Shown here: positions 44,224 through 52,733 of the stretch, piece after piece
How the letters are laid out: the number at the start of each line of letters is the position of its first letter
Position numbering within the stretch: the stretch's first letter is position 1
Source: Paraburkholderia acidicola
Lineage (GTDB): Bacteria > Pseudomonadota > Gammaproteobacteria > Burkholderiales > Burkholderiaceae
DNA length: 64,000 nucleotides
Assembly (NCBI RefSeq): GCF_002362315.1
Contig: NZ_MTZV01000004.1
Location: 1,550,001-1,614,000, forward strand
Direction: 5' to 3'
Program-made: the position numbers and the translations under genes
Notes under the pieces: generated by a model
Told to the model about the DNA's origin: nothing
The model's database searches: none
What the model saw: the letters and a program-made list of their open reading frames with translations, nothing else

Positions 44224-45345
44224 ATGGAAAAGCGCCTGATTACCTTGATGCTGCTCGCCGTAACCGCATTGACTGGCTGCGGAGGGGGAGACGACATCAG
44301 CGCACCGACACCACCGAAGCTGCTGACGAACATCGCCGTGCCCAATGCTTCGAGTCCGCCATTCAGTTTTGACATTGGCTACGTCGAGGCCGGCAAGTAC
44401 TTTCTCTCCGACCGCAATAACAAGGCAGTCGATGTCGTAGACACTCAATCGAATACGTTGACCGCACAGATCGTGGGGCCGTTTATCGGTGCCGGTGCCA
44501 CGACAAACGAGTCTGGTCCCGATGGAATTGTAGGTATCACCGGGACGAACACGATCTATGTCGGTGACGTGGACTCGGTCAAAGTGATCGATACGGCTGC
44601 GCAAAAGACGGTCAACACAATTGCTATCAGTAATTCCGGATCGCGCGTCGATGAGGGTTGCTACGATCCTGACGATCATCTCGCGATGTTCGCGAACCCC
44701 GGAGATTCACCGCCGTTCGTCACGTTAATTTCGACGCTGACGCAAACGGTGGTGACAAAGCTCTCTTTCAACGGTTCGTCCGGGCTCGAAGCGTGCGCCT
44801 ATGATCCTGCTTCGAAGAGCTTCTTGATCAACAACGACGGAACCGCCGCCAATCCCGAAGGCGAGCTTGATGTCATCACGGCCAGCTCTGTGGTGGCGGG
44901 AAATCCTTCTGTCAGCAAGTCGTTTCCGCTCGGGAAGTGCGCACCGGCGGGTATCGTGCTTGGCCCGAATAATGACGTGCTCATTGGATGCGATCCGCCG
45001 GCTGGCGACCCGCTCATCACGTTGATCCTCGATCGTACGAGTGGCGCAATTCAAGCGAGCCTGCCGTTTGGCGGGGTGGACCAGGTGGGTTACGATCCGG
45101 CTTCCAATCGTTATTTTCTGCCGGCCCGGCACTACGTCACGAGTGGTATCGCCGCCGCGTCAGGATTCAGCCCACAGATGGCTGTTATAGATGGCACGTC
45201 ACGGCAGGTGCTCGTCAAGATTCCGGTGGGCACGGGGGCGCACTCTGTTGCGATCGACAGCACGCTTGGGCAGGTGTATGTGCCGTTTCAGCCCGGTGCG
45301 GCGGGATTTCCGAACGGCGGTATTTCGGTGTTTTCGACGCGCTAG
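44224..45345 (+). CDS. lipoprotein, YVTN-like beta-propeller fold probable
   Basis: 373 residues from ATG 44224 (GGAG 9 bases upstream). Lipoprotein signal LITLMLLAVTALTGC with Cys at about 18. The mature part consists of repeating beta segments of about 45 residues, such as YFLSDRNNKAVDVVDTQSNT, YVGDVDSVKVIDTAAQKTV and FSPQMAVIDGTSRQVLVKI, the pattern of YVTN/surface-layer beta-propellers. Function unknown; binding or sensing at the cell surface is possible. Not a flagellar gene; it lies in an accessory stretch. Confidence 0.75.
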   Translation: MEKRLITLMLLAVTALTGCGGGDDISAPTPPKLLTNIAVPNASSPPFSFDIGYVEAGKYFLSDRNNKAVDVVDTQSNTLTAQIVGPFIGAGATTNESGPDGIVGITGTNTIYVGDVDSVKVIDTAAQKTVNTIAISNSGSRVDEGCYDPDDHLAMFANPGDSPPFVTLISTLTQTVVTKLSFNGSSGLEACAYDPASKSFLINNDGTAANPEGELDVITASSVVAGNPSVSKSFPLGKCAPAGIVLGPNNDVLIGCDPPAGDPLITLILDRTSGAIQASLPFGGVDQVGYDPASNRYFLPARHYVTSGIAAASGFSPQMAVIDGTSRQVLVKIPVGTGAHSVAIDSTLGQVYVPFQPGAAGFPNGGISVFSTR

Positions 45346-45474
45346 TTTTGTAGAGTGCCGGCCGGACTGCTAGCAATGATCGCGGTTGTATCCGTGTCGA
45401 CAGGGGACAATAAATGGCCGACCAGAGGCTGTCTGGCAAACGGTAAAGGCGCGGCCGCAGCGTTCATGCCGGAA

Positions 45475-46308
45475 TCAGGCAGCCGATGCCGAGGAAAACC
45501 AGACGTGTTTGTATTTAGCGACGGCTGTTTCATCTGGTGCTCGCTCGGACGTTAGCCACACAGATCGGACTGACCATGCCGCGCGGGAATCGGGCTCTGT
45601 CGCAAAGCGATCATTCGTCAAGGCTCCGCCGACACAAGGAATGAACCACGCGGTCATAAGAGGCTTGGCATCAAAACCACCCTCGGTTCGCGTGATCAGC
45701 ATGGCGAGTCCGACATCGTTTGCGGGGCGCCAGGGGAAAATCATGCGGCCTCCCGGGCGCAACGCTTGTAACCACGACTGCGGGGGCGCAAGAACGCCTG
45801 CATTCACATAGATTAGATCTGCCGGGGGCACGTCGATCTGTGTTGCATCTCCATGCGTGACGCGGACACCCTCGTACGGTTCAAGATTTTGTCGTGCTGC
45901 TTTTGACAGAGCTGCATCGATTTCAAAAGCTTCGACGCTGCCTCCCGGCGATGCCAGGACGGAAAGGATGGCGGTATAAAAACCGGTGCCTGTGCCGATG
46001 TGGCATATCCTGTCGCCGGGCCGTGGATTGGTCGCGCCGATCCACGCAGCATGCAGAAAAGGCTCTCCATTGTTGATGCCCTTTCCCGCATCGAGTGCCA
46101 CCACATGATTTTGGTAAACGTAGGCGGGATCGTCGCTGGGGGTCTCGCAGTAGCGTGTGTTCACCATGATCTTCCACGGACCTGGCGGAAGGAACGCATG
46201 GCGAGGAACAAGTTCGAAGACTCGCTCGAGACGAGGATCGTCGGAGTTGCTGGCGGCGGCCATCAGCTTTGCATGAAAGGCTCTTATTTCATCAAGGGTG
46301 GCGCTCAT
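45475..46308 (-). CDS. protein-L-isoaspartate O-methyltransferase-like methyltransferase
   Basis: 277 residues, longer than the 205-225 of housekeeping Pcm. SAM-binding motif I is ICHIGTGTGFYTAIL, motif II is about FEIDAALS, and DLIYVNAGVLAPP follows. The N-terminal PRLERVFELVPRHAFLPPGP matches PCMT proteins, which repair isoaspartyl residues. The canonical Asp of motif I (GxGSG) and the C-terminal part differ, so it may modify another substrate. It lies between a lipoprotein and brnTA. Confidence 0.75.
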   Translation of the reverse strand: MSATLDEIRAFHAKLMAAASNSDDPRLERVFELVPRHAFLPPGPWKIMVNTRYCETPSDDPAYVYQNHVVALDAGKGINNGEPFLHAAWIGATNPRPGDRICHIGTGTGFYTAILSVLASPGGSVEAFEIDAALSKAARQNLEPYEGVRVTHGDATQIDVPPADLIYVNAGVLAPPQSWLQALRPGGRMIFPWRPANDVGLAMLITRTEGGFDAKPLMTAWFIPCVGGALTNDRFATEPDSRAAWSVRSVWLTSERAPDETAVAKYKHVWFSSASAA

Positions 46309-46368
46309 GTTTGTCTTTGTCCGAAGCTTCGCGAGAAAACGCTACTCAAAGCAGTGCCGACAACCTGA

Positions 46369-46674
46369 CTAACGCATCATGCCGTGCGACTTCGCCCAAT
46401 CGCGCAGCGCGTCATTCATGCGCGTTTGCCAGCCTTCCCCCTGCGCCTTATAAGCTTCGATCACGTCAATGTCGATGCGCAGATTCATCTGAATCTTGTT
46501 CGAACCTGCCGGTCGGCCGCGCCCTCGTTTTACGAGCACGCCCGCGCGATGTTCGTCCGCTTCCTGGAAGAATTCATCACCAAGCTCCGGGATTTCGTCA
46601 TAGTCGGATCGGCCGATGCCCTTCGCGTCCATCTTGGCCAAGTCGCTTTGTAAACCGCTTTTTCTCGCGTTCAT
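46369..46674 (-). CDS. brnA: BrnA-type antitoxin (CopG-like)
   Basis: 101 residues from ATG 46674, supported by GAGGAAAG upstream. N-terminal toxin-binding half with SDYDEIPELGDEFFQEADEH, and a C-terminal ribbon-helix-helix region (KIQMNLRIDIDVIEAYKAQG, then WQTRMNDALRDW). It neutralises BrnT and represses its own promoter. Its 5' end overlaps brnT by 77 bases, longer than usual, so brnT may be C-terminally extended. Confidence 0.85.
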   Translation of the reverse strand: MNARKSGLQSDLAKMDAKGIGRSDYDEIPELGDEFFQEADEHRAGVLVKRGRGRPAGSNKIQMNLRIDIDVIEAYKAQGEGWQTRMNDALRDWAKSHGMMR

Positions 46675-46906
46675 TTGCTTTCCTCATTGAGATCACGTGG
46701 CGAGCTTCGCCGCGTTGAATCCATATCACGATCACTATGCGATCCGCCAGGTGACCGACTGTGATGATCCGTTCTTCGGGGTAGTCGAAGCGGTCATCAA
46801 CCCAATCCAAAGTCCGCCCCTCGAAAACGAGAGCGGCGTCTTCGAATGCGAGCGCGGGCTCTTCGAAGGCGGGGTTTCTCCAGGCTGGGTCGAACGTTAT
46901 TTCCAT
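46598..46906 (-). CDS. brnT: BrnT-type ribonuclease toxin
   Basis: 102 residues from ATG 46906. The BrnT fold (RelE-like barnase family) is shown by ITFDPAW at the start, ALVFEGRTLDWVDDRFDYPE, RIITVGHLADRIVIVIW and the family end HVISMRKANEREKKRF. It cleaves mRNA when freed from BrnA. The last residues beyond RF are an extension overlapping brnA. Toxin first, antitoxin second is the usual brnTA order. Confidence 0.85.
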   Translation of the reverse strand: MEITFDPAWRNPAFEEPALAFEDAALVFEGRTLDWVDDRFDYPEERIITVGHLADRIVIVIWIQRGEARHVISMRKANEREKKRFTKRLGQDGREGHRPIRL

Positions 46907-46913
46907 GCAAATT

Positions 46914-46958
46914 ATTGTATCCCCAAAAAACACAAGGAGTAATGTTTTTTGTATCCCC
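46914..46958 (-). promoter_or_regulatory. brnTA promoter with paired operator-like repeats
   Basis: On the minus strand GGGGATACAA occurs twice (46949-46958 and 46915-46924), 34 bases apart. The proximal copy runs into the -10-like TACAAT (46914-46919). Between them AAAAAACA / TGTTTTTT (46925-46932 / 46943-46950) is an inverted repeat. The layout suggests BrnA binding over the promoter. Confidence 0.55.
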
Positions 46959-47047
46959 GGAAATAGGGTGGCTTGTCGGGTGGATCCGGCGCCAGTGTGC
47001 TGGCATCGCGTCTTCACTCGATCGTTGAAATGGCATGCGTGCATGTA

Positions 47048-47077
47048 AACGAAAACGGCCCGTCCAAAGACGAGCCG
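47048..47077 (-). terminator. terminator downstream of flgN
   Basis: On the minus strand CGGCTCGTC-TTTG-GACGGGCCG (9 pairs, one U-G) is followed by TTTTCGTTT. It lies about 75 bases after the flgN stop. Confidence 0.75.
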
Positions 47078-47152
47078 AATCAACACCAATCAATAAGCCT
47101 GACGAAGCCTGACGACTAACCACCCATCCCAACCAACCGTCAGCGCACTCCC

Positions 47153-47596
47153 CTAAACCCCATACGCTGGAATCCGCCCATCCGGCCCATAAAACGCCGG
47201 CTTCTCCGGCACGACAACCTGCAGCGCCGCGAGCGCCCGCTGGTTGTAGTCCATCCGCATGCGGATCAATGTGCCATTGGTGGTGTTGGCGTGCCAGGCC
47301 CGCTGCGCCGCCTGACGCAACAGCGACCATTGAGCTGCAATCTGCGTATCGCCATCCGCGGCCAGTTCCACCCCACGCGAGCCCGCCGGAAAACCCATTT
47401 CCGCAAGCAGCGCATCGCGGGCTGTTTCCAGCTCGGCGAGCTTGCCGATCAACGTGGTTTTCTGCTCGACGACAGGCGGCAGCAGTTCGAGCGGTTGTGC
47501 AACCGTGAGCGCCTGTTCTTCGAGCGCAAGCACCGAGGCGAACGCTTCGACGGCTGCGTGCTCGTCGATCAGGCTGGCAAGGAGGGCGTCTTTCAT
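47153..47596 (-). CDS. flgN: flagellar export chaperone FlgN
   Basis: 147 residues, helical, with the FlgN pattern: a long leucine-rich helix with LALEEQALTVAQPLELLPPV, then LLAEMGFPAGSRGVEL and NTTNGTLIRMRMDYNQRALA. It keeps FlgK and FlgL unfolded for export. It is downstream of flgM with a terminator-like hairpin between. Confidence 0.92.
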   Translation of the reverse strand: MKDALLASLIDEHAAVEAFASVLALEEQALTVAQPLELLPPVVEQKTTLIGKLAELETARDALLAEMGFPAGSRGVELAADGDTQIAAQWSLLRQAAQRAWHANTTNGTLIRMRMDYNQRALAALQVVVPEKPAFYGPDGRIPAYGV

Positions 47597-47652
47597 CGCA
47601 ACTCGCTAACAGAATGAGAGGGCGTGGGCGCGCACAACCGACGCGCGGTAAA

Positions 47653-47683
47653 CGCAAAACGGCCCGCGTGAGACACGCGGGCC
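47653..47683 (-). terminator. terminator/attenuator between flgM and flgN
   Basis: GGCCCGCGT (47661-47669) and ACGCGGGCC (47675-47683) form a 9-bp stem with a 5-base loop; on the minus strand it is followed by GTTTTGCGTTT. Partial read-through would set the flgM:flgN ratio. Confidence 0.65.
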
Positions 47684-47747
47684 GGGATAGGGGAAACCTT
47701 CACGGCGGCGGCACGGGCCGCCGCTGCGTCGTCGGACGACGCAGTGC

Positions 47748-48092
47748 TTAACTGCCCGTAGACGGCGTCTTGTTCTGCAACAGATCGCGCGCCGTGTTCA
47801 GCACGCCGTCCGCAATCTTGCTGGAATCGATGGTGAGCGTGCCGTTCTTGATCGCCTGACGAACCGACTCGACATGTGCCGTATCGATATCCGCCGAACC
47901 CGACGCCGCCAGGCTGCGCAGATGCGCCGACAGTCCCGACAGGTTGACGTTCGCATCGCCGGTCGATGCCTGCGGGGCGGCGGCCGTGCCCTGCGCGCCC
48001 GCGCCGGTCGGCGTGGCTTCGCCCTGCTGGGTACGCGACAGACCGTCTTTCAACGTCTGCAGATTGGTGCTGGTGGTGGAATCGACTTTCAC
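47748..48092 (-). CDS. flgM: anti-sigma-28 factor FlgM
   Basis: 114 residues from GTG 48092, with AGGAAG 7 bases upstream. N-terminal KVDSTTSTNLQTLKDG, an Ala/Gly-rich disordered part, then the FliA-binding helices VNLSGLSAHLRSLAASGSAD and VESVRQAIKNGTLTIDSSKIADGVL. It binds FliA until it is exported through the finished hook. It has its own sigma-28 promoter, giving feedback. Confidence 0.95.
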   Translation of the reverse strand: MKVDSTTSTNLQTLKDGLSRTQQGEATPTGAGAQGTAAAPQASTGDANVNLSGLSAHLRSLAASGSADIDTAHVESVRQAIKNGTLTIDSSKIADGVLNTARDLLQNKTPSTGS

Positions 48093-48120
48093 GATTGGCT
48101 TCCTGAACGATTTGATCGTG

Positions 48121-48148
48121 ATAACGGCATGCACGAGTCAAAACTTTA
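48121..48148 (-). promoter_or_regulatory. sigma-28 promoter of flgM
   Basis: On the minus strand TAAAGTTT (8/8), a 12-base spacer, GCCGTTAT (6/8), 28 bases before the flgM start. Spacer and -35 are the same as in the fliC promoter. Confidence 0.8.
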
Positions 48149-48200
48149 GCGCAACCGGCGCACGCCGTCTGCAGTTCCGCGCGGCGGCCCGTGCGGCCGT

Positions 48201-49481
48201 TCATAGCTGGATCTCCACTGTCGAGCCATCCTTGACGATTCCGCTGATGATCTGCCCTCCGGCCGTCTTCACCCGCACCTGCTGGCCCGGCGCCGCGTTG
48301 TTCATCGCGCTGCCCTCGGCGGAAATCGCGAAACCCTGGCCCTGCGCGACCACCCGAACCGTTTGCCCGATCGTCACCGACGATGCACTGCGCAACATGT
48401 CCTGGCGCAGCGGCAAGCCGGCCGCGACGCGCGTCAGCGCGGCTGCGCCGACTGCCTGTGACGGATCGGTGACTACGGCCATCGGCAGCGAGGTGAGGTC
48501 GCCGTCGCGCGCGACGAGATCGGCGGCGCTCAGTACGTCGCCGGGCGCGAGCGCGCGTGCCGCCAGATAGTAGGTCGCGTGGATCGCGATCTTCGCCTGC
48601 AGATAGAGCGTCCACGGCCGCTCGCCGGCGCAGCGCACACCGACGGTCGTGCGGCCCCACAGGCGCATGCCCGTCGGCATGAACGGAGCAAGCGTGGCGC
48701 AGGCGGCGAGGCCGCGCGGGAATACTGGCGCCACTGTGATTTCGATCTTGCCGGGCAGGCCGGCGGACTGCTGTTGCAGATACGCGAGCGCGGCGCTGCG
48801 GATCGCTTCGCCGTCTTCCTGCGCGGGGGCTGCGGCGGCGCTGCCGGGTTGTGCCGCGCCTTGGGTCGCAACTGCTGCTGCCGCCGACGCTTTGACGATG
48901 CTCGCTGTCGGCGCCCGCGGCGGATTGAAAGCAACCGGCGCCGCCTGCCGCACACCCGGCTGCGGCCGAGTCTGCGCCGGCGTCACGATCACCGGAATCA
49001 CGTCACGCGAAGCCGGCACGTTCACACGCATCATGCGCGGCGTATCGATCGCAGTCTGGTTCGTCGTGGCGGGGTTGAAACTCGCGCGCCGGATCGCGGG
49101 TGCGACGACGGCGTCCCCTGGACCGGGAATCACAATCGCGCCGTTCGCATTCGCGGCTTGAGTGAAGCGGTCGTCGGTGCGCGATGAAGCAGGCGCGGCC
49201 GCGGCGGCGTTCATCGACATCGCAGCGGCAATCGCCGGCGTGGCGTTGTGCGCATCGGGTGCTGCAGTCGCAACGCGGTTGGCGAGCTCGGCGAGCGCTG
49301 CGGGATTCTTCTCCGCCGGCCCCGGAATCACAATCGGACCACCCGCGTCCTGCGCGACAGCGAGCCCCGGCATCGTGAAGACAACGAGCGCTGCAGCGGC
49401 GCCCAGCGTGCGCACAGCCCGTCCCACCACACCGGTTGCGCGGCACACAGACGGCCGGACAGCAAAGGCGGCGACAGGCAT
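48201..49481 (-). CDS. flgA: P-ring assembly chaperone FlgA with long N-terminal extension
   Basis: 426 residues from ATG 49481 (GGAGAAG upstream); typical FlgA has about 220-250. A long signal peptide (about 1-43, ending AVAQ) is followed by about 180 residues of Ala/Pro-rich, probably disordered sequence. This contains IVIPGP twice (50-55 and 116-121) and a related VIPVIVTP (161-168). The standard FlgA domain starts at about 225 (EAIRSAALAYLQQQSAGLPG) with the SAF part (ALAPGDVLSAADLVARDGDL) and the C-terminal VRVKTAGGQIISGIV. It helps FlgI form the periplasmic P ring. Downstream of it lies flgM with its own promoter. Confidence 0.92.
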   Translation of the reverse strand: MPVAAFAVRPSVCRATGVVGRAVRTLGAAAALVVFTMPGLAVAQDAGGPIVIPGPAEKNPAALAELANRVATAAPDAHNATPAIAAAMSMNAAAAAPASSRTDDRFTQAANANGAIVIPGPGDAVVAPAIRRASFNPATTNQTAIDTPRMMRVNVPASRDVIPVIVTPAQTRPQPGVRQAAPVAFNPPRAPTASIVKASAAAAVATQGAAQPGSAAAAPAQEDGEAIRSAALAYLQQQSAGLPGKIEITVAPVFPRGLAACATLAPFMPTGMRLWGRTTVGVRCAGERPWTLYLQAKIAIHATYYLAARALAPGDVLSAADLVARDGDLTSLPMAVVTDPSQAVGAAALTRVAAGLPLRQDMLRSASSVTIGQTVRVVAQGQGFAISAEGSAMNNAAPGQQVRVKTAGGQIISGIVKDGSTVEIQL

Positions 49482-49561
49482 CGGGCTTCTCCATCGAATC
49501 CAACAGTACGACTTGCATTCTAGAGAGGCACCCGCCGGAGCAAACGTTGAATAGAGGGCGG

Positions 49562-49617
49562 CTTCCCCGGTTATTCGTCCGATTGCCGCTTGCGTGCGGC
49601 TCATAAGATGCTCGTCA
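49562..49617 (+). promoter_or_regulatory. class II-like promoter block of flgB-flgJ
   Basis: TTCCCC, TTATTC, CCGAT and ATAAGAT appear in the same order as in the flhB and flhF blocks. The distance from TTAT to the -10-like element (32 bases) is identical; only TTCCCC is two bases closer. It ends with CTCGTCA. It may also serve flgA on the other strand. Confidence 0.5.
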
Positions 49618-49708
49618 TGGATAAAGGTCTCTGCGGTTTGTGCCGGGTGCTGCAGCCCTCGCGCGACACCGCACCGCAGACGATCGTGACTGCTTCCGGG
49701 AGATTTCG

Positions 49709-50200
49709 ATGCTGGACAAACTCGATGCCGAATTCGCTTTTGGACGCCAGGCGCTCGATGTGCGCGCGTACCGGCAGGAACTGCTGTCGTCGAACATTGC
49801 GAACGCCGATACACCTGGCTACAAGGCGCGCGACGTCGACTTCGGCGCGTCGCTCGCGAACGCGATGAAGCAGAGCGCGGGTGCAGCGGGCGGGTCGAAT
49901 GCCGCGCCGCTCGCGATGGCGCAACCGGCCGGCGTGACGAGCGGCATGCAGATGGTGTCGACGCACGCGGGGCACATGCCCGGCACATCGCGACTCGCAC
50001 CGACAGGCGGCTCCACCGACGACTACGGCACACCGCAGTACCGCATGCCGACGCAGCCCTCACTCGACGGCAACACGGTCGATCTCGACACCGAGCGCGT
50101 GCAGTTCGCGGACAACTCGCTGCATTTCGAATCGGGCATGACGGTGCTGTCGCAGCAGATCAAGACGATGCTCTCGGCGATCACGTCGGGCAGCTCGTAA
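49709..50200 (+). CDS. flgB: flagellar proximal rod protein FlgB
   Basis: 163 residues from ATG 49709 (GGGAGA upstream). The N-terminal rod motif RQELLSSNIANADTPGYKAR and the C-terminal helix SLHFESGMTVLSQQIKTMLS are typical. The middle is longer and Gly/Ser/Met-rich. First gene of the rod-hook operon; exported axial protein. Confidence 0.95.
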   Translation: MLDKLDAEFAFGRQALDVRAYRQELLSSNIANADTPGYKARDVDFGASLANAMKQSAGAAGGSNAAPLAMAQPAGVTSGMQMVSTHAGHMPGTSRLAPTGGSTDDYGTPQYRMPTQPSLDGNTVDLDTERVQFADNSLHFESGMTVLSQQIKTMLSAITSGSS

Positions 50201-50245
50201 CCCTGTAACCGGACGGCCCATCGCACACACCCGGAGAGATCAGCC

Positions 50246-50671
50246 ATGCCATCCCTGATGAACATCTTCAACGTCGCGGGCTCGGCGTTATCCGCCCAGT
50301 CGCAGCGACTCAACGTCACGGCGTCGAACCTCGCGAACGCGGACAGCACGACCGGCCCCGACGGCCAGCCGTACAAGGCGAAGCAGGTCGTGTTCGCGGT
50401 GGACCCGCTCGGCGGCTCGCGCACGGCCTCCGGCCAGCAGGTGGGCGGTGTCCAGGTGACCGGCGTGATCGACGATCCGACGCCGATGAAGACCGCCTAC
50501 GACCCCGGCAACCCGGCCGCCAATCCGGACGGCTATGTGACGTTGCCGAACGTCGACCCGGTGCAGGAAATGGTCAACATGATTTCGGCGTCGCGCTCGT
50601 ATCAGGCCAACGTCGAGACACTGAATACCGCGAAACAGCTGATGCTGAAGACGCTCACGATCGGAACCTGA
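50246..50671 (+). CDS. flgC: flagellar proximal rod protein FlgC
   Basis: 141 residues, normal length. N-terminal [20 protein letters not shown] and C-terminal [20 protein letters not shown] with [12 protein letters not shown] define the rod family. Good spacing after flgB. Confidence 0.96.
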   Translation: MPSLMNIFNVAGSALSAQSQRLNVTASNLANADSTTGPDGQPYKAKQVVFAVDPLGGSRTASGQQVGGVQVTGVIDDPTPMKTAYDPGNPAANPDGYVTLPNVDPVQEMVNMISASRSYQANVETLNTAKQLMLKTLTIGT

Positions 50672-50682
50672 GGAGAGTTTCC

Positions 50683-51411
50683 TTGACCACCCAAACCACT
50701 ATCGGCGGCAGCGGCACGACCGTATCGCCGACGCTGCTCAACACGATGAACGGCACGAGCAGTACGAACAGCACGACGGGTAGTTCGTCGAGTTCGTCGA
50801 CGAGCGCGACGTCGGGCGCCAGTCTGCAGAACACGTTCTTGCAGTTGCTGATCGCGCAGATGCAGAACCAGGACCCGACCAACCCGATGGACAGCTCGCA
50901 GATGACTTCGCAGCTGGCCCAGATCAATACGGTGACGGGCATCAGTCAGTTGAACACGTCGCTTACGTCGCTGGCGACGCAGCTGTCGGCGGGCCAGCAG
51001 CCGCAGGCCGCACTGCTGATCGGCTCGACCGTGCTCACGCCGGGTAACACGGTGGCGGTAGCCAGCGGCAAAGCGGCACCGATCGGTGTGCAGCTCGCCA
51101 ACGACGCCACCAACCTGCAGGTCAACGTGACGAACTCGGCTGGCAAGATCGTCAGCACGATCAACCTCGGTAGCCAGAAGGCCGGTTCGGTTCCGGTGAC
51201 GTGGACACCGACCGACTCCTCTGGCAACCCGCTGCCCGACGGGACTTACACCTTCACGGCGACTGGCACGATCAACGGCAAGGCGGGCACGGCGACCACG
51301 CTGTCAGCCGCCACGGTGCAAAGCGTCGTCACGCAGGCAGACGGCACACCGGGCCTGCAGTTGTCGAACGGCACGACGGTCGGCCTCACGCAGATCGGCG
51401 CAATTCTCTAA
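50683..51411 (+). CDS. flgD: hook capping protein FlgD
   Basis: 242 residues from TTG 50683 (GAGGAG upstream). The conserved N-terminal block FLQLLIAQMQNQDPTNPMDS is present, followed by the FlgD Ig/tudor-like domain with PVTWTPTDSSGNPLPDGTYT. A Ser/Thr-rich start precedes it. It caps the growing hook and is removed later. Confidence 0.95.
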   Translation: MTTQTTIGGSGTTVSPTLLNTMNGTSSTNSTTGSSSSSSTSATSGASLQNTFLQLLIAQMQNQDPTNPMDSSQMTSQLAQINTVTGISQLNTSLTSLATQLSAGQQPQAALLIGSTVLTPGNTVAVASGKAAPIGVQLANDATNLQVNVTNSAGKIVSTINLGSQKAGSVPVTWTPTDSSGNPLPDGTYTFTATGTINGKAGTATTLSAATVQSVVTQADGTPGLQLSNGTTVGLTQIGAIL

Positions 51412-51462
51412 CGCTTTGCAGATTCATCGCATTCACTGCATTCACTGAATACGGAGACCGTC

Positions 51463-52710
51463 ATGGGCTACCAACAAGGTTTGAGCGGACTGGCAGGGGC
51501 AGCAAACGATCTGGACGTGATCGGCAACAACATCGCGAACGCGAACACGACCGGCTTCAAGCAGGGGCAGGCGCAGTTCGCCGATGTCTACGCGAACTCG
51601 GTTGCGACTGCGGTCAACACGCAGATCGGTCTCGGCACGCGGCTCGCGCAAGTGCAGCAGCAGTTCTCCGAAGGCCAGATCGCGACGACGAACCAGGCAC
51701 TCGATGTCGCGATCAACGGCAATGGTTTCTACCAGATGTCGAACAACGGCACGCTGACCTACTCTCGCAACGGAGTTTTCCAGCTCGACAAGAACGGCTA
51801 TATCGTCAGCTCGGACGGGTTGCAGTTGATGGGTTACGCGGCGAATGCAGGCGGCGTGATCAATACCGCGCAGACGGTGCCGCTGCAACTGCCGACCGGG
51901 AATATTCCGCCGGTCGCGACGAAGACCATTACGGCCGGCCTCAACCTGAATGCGCAGGACCCGACAGTACCGGCCGGCACGACCTTCGATCCGACCAACA
52001 AAAGCACCTACAGCTACACGACCTCGACCCAGGTGTACGACTCGCTGGGCGGCTCGCAGCAGGTGAACATGTACTTCGTGAAGTCGGCCACCGGTTCGTG
52101 GGACGTCTACGCGGGCGCGGCAAGCGGCGGCACGCCGTCGAAGATCGGTACGGCCAGCTTCGATACCTCGGGCAATCTGACCGGCACGACGACGGGCACG
52201 CCGCCGGTTGCAACCAACCCACCGCTCACGTTCAGCTTCTCGATTCCGAACACGGACGGCTCGGCCACACCGCAGAACATCCAGTTGGGCATTGCGGGCA
52301 CGACGCAGTTCGGCAGTACGGATGGCGTCACCAAAATGCAGCCGGACGGTTATGCGGCCGGCACATTGTCGAACTTCACGGTAGGCACCGACGGCACGCT
52401 GACGGGCAACTACTCGAACGGCCAGACCCAGGCGCTCGGCCAGATCGTGCTGGCGAACTTCAGCAACCAGAACGGCCTCGTGAGCCTCGGCGGCAACCAG
52501 TATGCGGCGACCGCGTCCTCGGGCGTGGCGCAGATCTCGACGCCGGGCAGCACGAACCACGGCACGCTGCAGGGTGGCGCGCTGGAGGGCTCGAACGTCA
52601 ACCTGACGAGCGAACTCGTGAACCTGATCACCGCGCAGCGCAACTATCAGGCGAACGCACAGACGATCAAGACGCAACAGACCGTCGATAACACGCTGAT
52701 CAACCTGTAA
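51463..52710 (+). CDS. flgE: flagellar hook protein FlgE
   Basis: 415 residues. N-terminal GLSGLAGAANDLDVIGNNIA and FKQGQAQFADVYA, a large beta-rich middle, and the C-terminal LEGSNVNLTSELVNLITAQR motif with YQANAQTIKTQQ. It builds the universal joint. The N-terminal residues replace the usual FQ-GLS by YQQGLSGL. Confidence 0.96.
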   Translation: MGYQQGLSGLAGAANDLDVIGNNIANANTTGFKQGQAQFADVYANSVATAVNTQIGLGTRLAQVQQQFSEGQIATTNQALDVAINGNGFYQMSNNGTLTYSRNGVFQLDKNGYIVSSDGLQLMGYAANAGGVINTAQTVPLQLPTGNIPPVATKTITAGLNLNAQDPTVPAGTTFDPTNKSTYSYTTSTQVYDSLGGSQQVNMYFVKSATGSWDVYAGAASGGTPSKIGTASFDTSGNLTGTTTGTPPVATNPPLTFSFSIPNTDGSATPQNIQLGIAGTTQFGSTDGVTKMQPDGYAAGTLSNFTVGTDGTLTGNYSNGQTQALGQIVLANFSNQNGLVSLGGNQYAATASSGVAQISTPGSTNHGTLQGGALEGSNVNLTSELVNLITAQRNYQANAQTIKTQQTVDNTLINL

Positions 52711-52733
52711 GCGCGGCACTCACTGAGCTCACC

